From assembly GCA_964583825.1 (NCBI GenBank), contig CAZOXM010000006.1, forward strand, positions 1-64,000: a stretch of DNA of 64,000 nucleotides, given 5' to 3'. Of this stretch, positions 34,606 to 42,011 are shown piece after piece (the stretch's first letter is position 1; the number at the start of each line of letters is the position of its first letter). This DNA is from GCA-1730015 sp964583825. Its GTDB lineage: Bacteria; Pseudomonadota; Gammaproteobacteria; Granulosicoccales; Granulosicoccaceae. The notes below the pieces were generated by a model. It made no database searches, was not told the DNA's origin, and worked only from the letters and a program-made list of their open reading frames with translations. A program made the translations under genes and the position numbers.

Positions 34606-35516
34606 GACTGCGGTGCGCGCTTTGTCAGGTTGAGTCGCTCGCGCACCGCCTGCGGGCCGATAACGCTGCTCCCCATGTGTTCAATGATGGAAACAGCATT
34701 GCCTACCAGCTGTGCGTTGGTAGCCAGGTTACCTTTGCCAAGCATCAGGTTATCTTCCAGACCGACGCGCACGTTGCCACCGGCCAGTACCGCTGCGGCG
34801 ACATACGGCATCTGGTTTCTGCCGAGCGAAAATGCCGACCAGACCCAGTTCGACGGCACATTGTTTACCATGGCCATAAAGGTGTTCAGGTCATCCGGTG
34901 CACCCCAGGGCACACCCATGCAAAGCTGTACCAGTGCGTCATCTGCCAGTACGCCCTCTTCTACCAGTTGTCTGGCAAACCACAGATGCCCCGTATCGAA
35001 GGCTTCAATTTCAGGCTTTACCCGAAAGCCGGTCATCATGCTGCCCATCGCGCGCAACATACCCGGTGTATTCGTCATTACGTAGTCCGCTTCGGCAAAA
35101 TTCATGGTGCCGCAGTCCAGGGTGCATATCTCGGGCAGACATTGTCTTATATGTTCCACACGTTCCGCCGCACCGGCCATATCGGTGCCCTGTTCGCTAA
35201 CCGGCAGCGGTGCTTCAGTGGACCCGAACACCAGATCCCCCCCCATACCGGCAGTCAGGTTTAATACAACATCCACCTCGGACGACCGTATTCGATCAGT
35301 GACTTCGCGATAATAGGCAATGTCGCGCGAGGGCACACCGGTATCCGGCTCTCGAACATGGCAGTGAACCACTGCCGCGCCGGCGCGGGCGGCTTCTATT
35401 GCAGAATTTGCAATTTGCTCAGGTGAGCGCGGTACATGCGCAGAGCGGTCCTGTGTCGAACCCGATCCGGTCACCGCACAGGTAATAAATACTTCACGAT
35501 TCATTGCAAGTGGCAT
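34602..35516 (-). CDS. BKACE family dehydrocarnitine-cleaving enzyme
   Basis: This 304-residue protein belongs to the beta-keto acid cleavage enzyme family (DUF849). Zinc ligands appear in AVVHCHVREPDTGVPSRD (about residues 49-66), and the family motif GVPWGAPDDLNTFMAMVNNVP is near residue 200. With an L-carnitine dehydrogenase downstream, the expected reaction is 3-dehydrocarnitine plus acetyl-CoA to acetoacetate plus betainyl-CoA. It is the first gene of the four-gene operon. The ATG at 35516 has a good AAGGAG ribosome binding site about 9 bases upstream. Confidence 0.87.
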   Translation of the reverse strand: MPLAMNREVFITCAVTGSGSTQDRSAHVPRSPEQIANSAIEAARAGAAVVHCHVREPDTGVPSRDIAYYREVTDRIRSSEVDVVLNLTAGMGGDLVFGSTEAPLPVSEQGTDMAGAAERVEHIRQCLPEICTLDCGTMNFAEADYVMTNTPGMLRAMGSMMTGFRVKPEIEAFDTGHLWFARQLVEEGVLADDALVQLCMGVPWGAPDDLNTFMAMVNNVPSNWVWSAFSLGRNQMPYVAAAVLAGGNVRVGLEDNLMLGKGNLATNAQLVGNAVSIIEHMGSSVIGPQAVRERLNLTKRAPQS

Positions 35517-35680
35517 TCGCGCTCTCCTTTCTCGCGGCTATTGTGAGGCAGCGGTTAGCTGCCATATGGCAAATTGCGAATCAATGTTGTCTTGCGGCGA
35601 AGTATTCGATCCGCAGCGAGCACACTCGACCGATCAAACGATAAGCCGAACGGGTTTAATGGCACGCCGGGTTAGGATTA

Positions 35681-36955
35681 TCAGATAAACGTGCTGCTCA
35701 GTAACCCGGCGGCACCGAGCACCGCAAGGACTGAGACAACATGCCAGTGACGCACCAAAAGCAAAAATGCGGCGAGCAGCGTCAATGCGGCGACGATCAC
35801 ATTAAAGCTCCCGGGCTCCGGTGTCCACAGGGTCACGATGCCAACGCGGACAGGGTCTACTTCTCTAAAAAGGACATGTAGTGCAAACCACAGTGACAAA
35901 TTAATCATCACGCCAAGCACGGCGGCTGTGATCGCATCCAGCGCCCCTTTTAGTCTGGGGTGGGCAGACACCCATTCGATAAAAGGCGCACCCAGGAAAA
36001 TCCAGATAAAGCAGGGCACGAAAGTAACCCAGAGCACAATGGCGGCCGCCGCCACTGCAAGCTCTGCCCCTCCCTGATGGTAGGCGGCGACGAACGCAAC
36101 AAATTCGGTCACCAGTATCAGGGGCCCCGGCGTGGTTTCCGCCAGACCCAGCGCATCCATCATTTCTCCGCTGCTCAGCCATTGATGTTGCAGGACGACG
36201 TCCTGAGCCATGTAGGCAAGTACCGCATACGCGCCACCAAAAGTCACCACGGCCAGTCTGGAAAAGAACAGGGCCAGACTGGTGAGCAGTTCGTGACCGG
36301 CCATCCATAGCAGCACCACCGGCAGCCACCAGCAAAGCAGCCCTGCCAGTAAAGTGATCACTGACCCTTTCAATTCATCGGCACTGAGGGTCAGTGCGGT
36401 GCCTTGCGACTGTGCGGTACGGAAATAACCGTAGCAGGCAAAGCACAGTAAAATAAGGGGAAACGATAGCTGCAGAAAGAAAATACCGACAAACGCGGCC
36501 ACCGTAATAAGCAGTGACTCTCTTGATACGGAAGTACGGCGATATAAGCGGATGAGTGCTTCTACCACAATGACAAGTACAGCTGCCTTGATGCCGACAA
36601 ACAGTGCATTCAGCCACGGCACATCACCGAAACGCATGTAGATAAAGGCAAGCGCCAGAATCAACAACGCACCGGGAATAACAAACAAGGCGCCCGCCAC
36701 TAATCCACCACGGATACCGAACAGGCGCCAGCCGCTATAAGTTGCGAGCTGCATTGCCTCCGGACCGGGGAGCAACATGCAAAAGCTCAGACCACTGAGA
36801 AATCGTTTTTCACTCAACCATGAACGCTGTTGCACCAGCTCTCGATGCATCAGCGCGATTTGAGCAGCCGGCCCGCCAAACGACAACAACCCGATTTTAA
36901 GCCATACCAGGGTAGCCTCGGCCAGACGTGGTGACCTCTCCTTGTTTTGACTCAT
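35681..36955 (-). CDS. chrA: Chromate efflux transporter ChrA (long-chain CHR family)
   Basis: This 424-residue membrane protein has two homologous CHR halves: the first with WLKIGLLSFGGPAAQIALMHRELVQQ and FCMLLPGPEAMQLATYSGWRLFG, the second with SRLAVVTFGGAYAVLAYMAQDVV and GLAETTPGPLILVTEFVAF. The GPEA/GP motifs and FGG pairs are the mark of the bidomain chromate transporter family, which exports chromate. About ten to twelve transmembrane segments are expected. It starts inside the end of the ChrB-like gene (4-base overlap), so the two form one operon. Confidence 0.92.
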   Translation of the reverse strand: MSQNKERSPRLAEATLVWLKIGLLSFGGPAAQIALMHRELVQQRSWLSEKRFLSGLSFCMLLPGPEAMQLATYSGWRLFGIRGGLVAGALFVIPGALLILALAFIYMRFGDVPWLNALFVGIKAAVLVIVVEALIRLYRRTSVSRESLLITVAAFVGIFFLQLSFPLILLCFACYGYFRTAQSQGTALTLSADELKGSVITLLAGLLCWWLPVVLLWMAGHELLTSLALFFSRLAVVTFGGAYAVLAYMAQDVVLQHQWLSSGEMMDALGLAETTPGPLILVTEFVAFVAAYHQGGAELAVAAAAIVLWVTFVPCFIWIFLGAPFIEWVSAHPRLKGALDAITAAVLGVMINLSLWFALHVLFREVDPVRVGIVTLWTPEPGSFNVIVAALTLLAAFLLLVRHWHVVSVLAVLGAAGLLSSTFI

Positions 36956-37776
36956 GGTTCACGCCGACCCGGCGCTTTGTAGTCCGTGCTGTTGTGTGAT
37001 TCATCCGTCGCATCCCGTGCCCATAGATACAGGGCATCGTAAATCAGCAACCCGGCGTCGAGCTGTTCGAGGTCATCTCGATACATACGCGACAGGCCTA
37101 GCGACACCGCGTGCAGACCGGCCGCGATTTCGTCGAGTTCGTGGCGGTTTGTATCAGCCGCACGAACTGCATTGGCAATTCTGGACAGTGGCTCACTGTG
37201 CAGATCAAAGTGGGTGAGCATGGCATCAAAGGTACACTGCTGCCCGCGATGTCCGAGCACTACATCGTCGACATCAAAGGGGGTTGCTGCAAAGCGTGCT
37301 GCCACGGCTTTCACCTGGGACCCGGATACAAACAAAAAGCGCGCATGCTTGTCGACAAAGCGTCTGATTAACCACGGACAGGCAATGCGGTCTATTTTCG
37401 GGCGGGAGCGGGTCACCCAAAGGGTCGCGTTACCCGCAGACGTTGGTGGAATAGACTCGTGGCGTACCCGTACCGCCGACTCCTGCTGCCACGCCTGCAT
37501 CCCGCCTTTCAGGTGTTCTGCGGCCACACCGCCGGCACGAAGTATCGCCGCTGCTCCCTCACTCAACTTCATGCCTTTCTGGCAAACCACGACGACATGG
37601 CAATCAACAAGATCGGCGACAAGCTCGTGAATGAGATCATGCGCACAGCGGATCGCAGTCGGGATGACATATGGAAATTCGTTGAAGTCTGCGTCGAGGC
37701 AGACGTCGATAATGACGGGCGCAGACGGTGTACCAACCAGGCGCTGGAGCTGGGTGACAGTGATTTGTGTGTTCAT
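36952..37776 (-). CDS. Rhodanese-ChrB domain chromate resistance protein
   Basis: This 274-residue cytoplasmic protein has an N-terminal rhodanese-like domain (about residues 1-105, with cysteine loop VVVCQKGMKLSEG) and a C-terminal ChrB-type domain (SRPKIDRIACPWLIRRFVDKHARFLFV, about residues 123-149, then DDVVLGHRGQQCTFDAML). ChrB proteins act as chromate-responsive regulators or resistance proteins. Here the ChrB C-terminal domain without the winged-helix N-terminal half is joined to a rhodanese, so a sensor or sulfur-handling role is possible. It overlaps chrA by 4 bases. Confidence 0.85.
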   Translation of the reverse strand: MNTQITVTQLQRLVGTPSAPVIIDVCLDADFNEFPYVIPTAIRCAHDLIHELVADLVDCHVVVVCQKGMKLSEGAAAILRAGGVAAEHLKGGMQAWQQESAVRVRHESIPPTSAGNATLWVTRSRPKIDRIACPWLIRRFVDKHARFLFVSGSQVKAVAARFAATPFDVDDVVLGHRGQQCTFDAMLTHFDLHSEPLSRIANAVRAADTNRHELDEIAAGLHAVSLGLSRMYRDDLEQLDAGLLIYDALYLWARDATDESHNSTDYKAPGRREP

Positions 37777-37931
37777 GAGGTTGCATCCTGTTTACCGTGC
37801 AGAGCGGCAATGCCGCTGATGAGTAACGTTGGATGCGAAACTTGAGCTGCCGCCTCACGGGGTATTCGCGCTCCCCATCACCGCAGGTTCGCAAAATTAT
37901 CAGGAATCGTCAATCTATGGGGGCCACAAAG

Positions 37932-37960
37932 ACAAACAGCCGGCGATGCCGGCTGTTTGT
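37932..37960 (-). terminator. Intrinsic terminator of GH12-like lipoprotein gene
   Basis: A perfect 13-base inverted repeat, acaaacagccggc and gccggctgtttgt with a 3-base loop, is placed 61 bases past the stop codon of the reverse-strand lipoprotein gene. On the reverse strand the stem is followed by a T-containing run (tctttg), as in a rho-independent terminator. Confidence 0.7.
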
Positions 37961-38020
37961 TGGAGTACTGCTACTTCACATACTGCTCACGGTCATAGTG
38001 TATGAAACCGGAAGAAACGG

Positions 38021-39433
38021 CTAGCGTCGCTGGGTAATGGTCCAGTCATAGATATCGAGGTTACCCGCACCCCAGAAAATCTCGGTACCGACTATGATAT
38101 TCGCGATACACCAATCATCATCCATTGGCTCGGAATTGCTCTGTGCACCGAACTTCTCCTTGACACGGTATGCATAGGTCTTGGCCCAGTCGGTAAAGTC
38201 GTTCCAGTAAATGGTGCCGCTGTTGGTCGGATTTTGCGCCACGAACGCCACATATCGAGGATCAGAAGCCTTCGTGTACACCTTGTAGGCATCACCGCGG
38301 ATATCCAGATTAGTCACGAAATTTCCAGGGCCAGCGGGCAGCCGCTCAGCGCCCGCATCCAGCCATACCATCACTTCGTACGTGTGGTTCGAACCACCCG
38401 TTCTTGTCACGATATCTTCAGAGCACTGCCCGTTTTCATCCGCATTGTAGAAGAACGACTCAATCGCCACGTTGCGCTCACCGGAAATAAGGGTGCCATT
38501 GGGGAAACGCGGGTTGTTTGACGCATTCACCACTCGCTCCTCGCCGTACTGCGGTCCGTCGTACGAATAATCGATAGAGATATTCGGCATGTCGCCAAAA
38601 CGGACAGGAAAACCAGTCTGCGACGGTGGTGCGCTCGTGCGGAACTCATCTTTTACGCCATAGATAAGCTCGGGGTAGGAGCGCACATAAAAGTCGCCAG
38701 ACGCGTTGGGGTTGCCGTTAATGCCAGTGCGCCCCGGCCCCCAGTCGTAGTTCCAGCCAGCCAGCGCGCCATTGGTACCAGTATAGATGCACTGCTCCCA
38801 TTCGTACCCTTCGAATGCTCTCCAGGGGCGCCACGCGTTGTTGTGCAGGATGAAATCGCCCACGTAAATGTTGGAGAAGTTGTTCTGCTCAGACAGTGTG
38901 GTGCAAATGGTCTCAGAGTTACCTGAGCTCAGTGTCGACTGGTAGATTATGTCTCCACCGACCGAGTCCGACTGGAATGAACCGCCGTTCGAGGTGGTTG
39001 TATTTGTATTGTCGCTATCATCCGGGGTGTCACCACCGTCATCGCCCTGCCCGCCGTCTGAAGAGGAACTGCCAGCATCATCACTGATCTGCCCCCCGTC
39101 TGAAGAAGAGCTGCCTGCATCGTCACTGATCTGGCCGCCATCAGAAGTTGCGCTGCCGGCATCGTCGTCAATGCCCTTATCGTCCTCGACCATGTTGTCA
39201 CCGGAAAAATCCGTGTCGGTTTTTTCATCTCCTTTGTCGTCGCCAGTGCCTGCACCGGAGTTTCCACTGTCGGCGCCAGAGGCGTCTGACCCTTCGGTGC
39301 CGGGCACGACAACAGTGGTCTGATCATCGGCCTGTTGTCCGGTCGCTCCGCCGGGCGTCGCGGTTAGATCTGATTCACTGTTGCACGCACTGAGTGCGAC
39401 AACAATCAAACTTGCTAGTAGTGTTTTCTGCAT
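38021..39433 (-). CDS. Lipoprotein with GH12-like endoglucanase domain
   Basis: This 470-residue protein has a lipoprotein signal (VVALSAC, cysteine 17), a long acidic Gly/Ser/Asp linker of about 130 residues and a C-terminal beta-jelly-roll. GH12 hallmarks include YPELIYGVKDEF, SIDYSYD, TYEVMVWLDAG with the putative nucleophile E353, and VGTEIFWGAGNLDIYDW with the putative acid/base E451. It should hydrolyse beta-1,4-glucans or xyloglucan at the outer membrane surface, though the substrate is inferred from fold. A 14-residue repeat lies in the linker. ATG at 39433 is used; the upstream in-frame ATG at 39451 is less suitable. A terminator follows at 37932-37960. Confidence 0.8.
   Translation of the reverse strand: MQKTLLASLIVVALSACNSESDLTATPGGATGQQADDQTTVVVPGTEGSDASGADSGNSGAGTGDDKGDEKTDTDFSGDNMVEDDKGIDDDAGSATSDGGQISDDAGSSSSDGGQISDDAGSSSSDGGQGDDGGDTPDDSDNTNTTTSNGGSFQSDSVGGDIIYQSTLSSGNSETICTTLSEQNNFSNIYVGDFILHNNAWRPWRAFEGYEWEQCIYTGTNGALAGWNYDWGPGRTGINGNPNASGDFYVRSYPELIYGVKDEFRTSAPPSQTGFPVRFGDMPNISIDYSYDGPQYGEERVVNASNNPRFPNGTLISGERNVAIESFFYNADENGQCSEDIVTRTGGSNHTYEVMVWLDAGAERLPAGPGNFVTNLDIRGDAYKVYTKASDPRYVAFVAQNPTNSGTIYWNDFTDWAKTYAYRVKEKFGAQSNSEPMDDDWCIANIIVGTEIFWGAGNLDIYDWTITQRR
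39055..39160 (-). repeat. 42-bp tandem repeat encoding acidic linker
   Basis: The linker of the GH12-like protein contains two and a half copies of a 42-base, 14-residue unit (GSSSSDGGQISDDA). The tcactgatctg motif recurs at 39081 and 39123 on the plus strand. Such repeats may vary in number between strains. Confidence 0.75.
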
Positions 39434-39962
39434 GGGGGATCCTTTAAACACGAATAATACTGGAACTGGTGGTAGACAACGACTGCGCGTCTTACGTCTA
39501 TTGATGGCTTCAGTATGTCACCATAATGTTTCGCTTTCTGTGCCGTGTGTACAGTAAATGAAACATCAATTGGAAATCTGCTGCCGCTAACCTCGACTCT
39601 ACAAAGGCCTACGACCGTGAGATGAGAAATGGTTCATTGTCCAAACAATCATTTGCCATTACGCAATAGTTGGCAGATGCCAACATTACAATTTACCGCC
39701 CTGAAGCAGGCACTGCCGGACGAGGCTCTCCTCGTGCGCGCATCGTATACCGCATATGATAATCCGCGCAGGTCGCTATATTGTTAAAATTTTACAGCAA
39801 TTTCCCTTTCCAGACCATCCCGGGCGGACAGATATCGCACCGGGACAGCATGGCAGTGGCCGGAACCCGACCACATCGCCGCTGGATTGGTGGCAGACTT
39901 GCACTGCATGCTCTCTTACGATTCAACGTGGCTGGTCCGCGTTTCTCCCGAGGAATCTGTTG
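39434..39962. other. Intergenic region upstream of acyl-CoA dehydrogenase
   Basis: This divergent region separates the lipoprotein (reverse) from the beta-oxidation cluster (forward). I see no gene. Short inverted repeats are acgagg-ctct-cctcgt at 39720-39735, and the arms atgtttc (39526) and gaaacat (39560) separated by 27 bases. An open frame running into the dehydrogenase from 39756 is not supported as coding. Confidence 0.45.
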
Positions 39963-41920
39963 ATGTCAAACCTGAAAATCCCGATTCGTGACATGCGCTT
40001 TTCGCTACAGGAAGTATTTGATTACACAACCACGATCAGCAGGATCGGTGGCTTCGAGGAACTGGGCGATGATCTGCTGGACGCTATCCTCGATGAAGCG
40101 GCCAAATTTGTTGAGCAGGAACTGGCTCCACTAAACCAAACCGGGGACCAGGCGGGCTGCCAGTGGGACGATGGCGTGGTTACTACTCCGGAAGGTTTCA
40201 AAGACGCCTACCAGAAATTCGTCGATGCGGGCTGGGCCGGCCTTTCCGCCGACCCGGCCTATGGCGGCCAGGGGCTTCCGCCGTCAATGTCCACCATCCT
40301 GAACGAGATGACCGGCACGGCGAACTGGGCGTGGGCAATGTACCCGGGTCTCAGCCACGGTGCGCATGCCACGATCACAGCCCACGGCAGCGATGCGCAG
40401 AAAGCAACTTATCTGGGCCGTCTGACCACCGGCGAATGGACCGGCACCATGTGTCTGACCGAGCCGCACTGCGGCACTGATCTGGGTTTGCTTCGAACAC
40501 GGGCAGAAGCCAATGACGACGGCAGTTACGCGATTCACGGCACCAAGATTTTTATCTCAGCGGGTGAGCATGATCTGACCGAAAACATTGTCCACATTGT
40601 GCTGGCAAGGTTGCCCGACGCCCCGCAGGGCACCCGGGGCATTTCACTGTTCATAGTGCCGAAGAAGTTACCGGACAGCGCCGGAGATGCAGGCATCCGC
40701 AACAACGTGCATTGCGGCTCTATCGAGCACAAGATGGGTATCCACGGAAACGCAACCTGTGTGTTGAATTTTGAAGGCGCTACCGGCTGGCTGATCGGAC
40801 CCCCTAACCGCGGCCTCAATTGTATGTTCACATTCATGAATGTGGCACGACTGGGTACCGCTTTGCAGGGACTGGCCCATGCTGAAGCCGGCTTCCAGGC
40901 ATCACTCTCTTATGCGCGTGAACGTTTGCAGANNNNNNNNNNNNNNNNNNNNNNNNNNNNNNNNNNNNNNNNNNNNNNNNNNNNNNNNNNNNNNNNNNNN
41001 NNNNNNNNNNNNNNNNNNNNNNNNNNNNNNNNCATGCTGAAGCCGGCTTCCAGGCATCACTCTCTTATGCGCGTGAACGTTTGCAGATGCGGTCGAGCTC
41101 CGGACGCAAACATCCGGATAAGCCTGCTGACCCGATCATTGTGCACCCGGATGTCAGACGCATGCTGCTGACTCAGAAGGCCTTTGCTGAAGGTGGGCGC
41201 ATGCTGGTCCACTCACTCGCCATGGATGTCGACATCACTGAATCGAACGCCGACGATGACGCAAAAGGCAAGGCGGATCAGCGCCTCGCCCTGCTCACTC
41301 CGGTGGCGAAGGCGTTCCTTACAGAAACCGGTTTCGAATCCGCCAACCACGGGCTGCAGGTATTCGGTGGTCACGGATTTATCCGGGAATGGGGTATGGA
41401 ACAGAATGTTCGCGATTGCCGAATCTCCATGCTGTACGAAGGAACCACCGGGATTCAGGCTCTGGATCTGCTGGGTCGCAAAGTGGTGGGATCACAGGGT
41501 GGTCTGCTGCGCCAGTTCCTGCAGGAAGTGAACGACTTCTGCGCTGCCAATAAAGACAACCGCAAACTCGCCAATATGGTTGCCACGCTGGAGACGCACT
41601 GCAGTGAGTGGCAGACCATCACAACACAAATCACCATGCGGGCGATGTCAGACGCAGACGAAATCGGCGCTGCATCGGTCGACTACCTGATGTATTCCGG
41701 CTACGTGGTACTCGCCTACCTGTGGACTCGTGCAGCGGCCGCAGCACACGCTGCACTGGAGCAACCCGATTGCGCAGACGGTGAATTCTATGAAGCAAAA
41801 ATCGCGACTGCCGCATTCTACTTCGACAAACTGCTGCCACGTACGCGAGCACTGGTAGCCACGATGGATACCGGTGCAGATTCTCTAATGGCAATGGACG
41901 CTGACCATTTCAGCTTCTAA
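39963..41920 (+). CDS. Acyl-CoA dehydrogenase, long-type, split by assembly gap
   Basis: This is an FAD-dependent acyl-CoA dehydrogenase of the roughly 600-residue type (with an extra C-terminal domain). Before the gap it encodes RDMRFSLQEVFDYTTTIS..., then MCLTEPHCGTDLGLLRTRA and YARERLQ; after the gap RSSSGRKHPDKPADPIIVHPDVRRMLLTQ and SMLYEGTTGIQALDLLGRKV with the catalytic glutamate. If the 100 N plus one copy of the 55-base duplicated flank are removed (155 bases), the frame is continuous and gives 600 residues, the normal family length. It precedes FadB- and FadA-like genes, so it should catalyse the first step of beta-oxidation. Confidence 0.88.
40878..40932 (+). repeat. Left copy of 55-bp duplicate flanking gap
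   Basis: This 55-base segment, from catgctgaagccgg to gtttgcaga, is identical to 41033-41087 on the other side of the N run. It is coding sequence of the dehydrogenase, not a mobile repeat. Confidence 0.95.
40933..41032. other. Assembly gap (exactly 100 N)
   Basis: A run of 100 N is a standard placeholder of unknown size between contigs. Because the contig ends overlap by 55 identical bases (40878-40932 and 41033-41087), the gap most likely has no real length, and collapsing one copy restores the reading frame. Confidence 0.95.
41033..41087 (+). repeat. Right copy of 55-bp duplicate flanking gap
   Basis: Identical to 40878-40932. An overlap of 55 bases is the size expected from adjoining contigs of a k=55 de Bruijn graph. 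Confidence 0.95.
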
Positions 41921-42011
41921 CCCGGTGCCGCATCCAGGCCGCCATAATTTACGACTTTTTCATTCGACTCTTTAGTTTGAGTTGAGTGTGGTATTACATC
42001 AGGAGAGTACG

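Noticed and set aside
39526..39566. PsrA/FadR-type operator (atgtttc ... gaaacat)
   Set aside because: The 27-base distance between arms is much larger than in known fatty-acid regulator sites.
39756..39962. N-terminal extension of the acyl-CoA dehydrogenase
   Set aside because: The in-frame extension has no conserved sequence. The family N-terminus starts at 39963 (MSNLKIPIRDMRFSLQ).
40900..41087. Frameshift or pseudogene at the acyl-CoA dehydrogenase
   Set aside because: The 55-base duplicate and the 100 Ns explain the break; the collapsed sequence is fully open.
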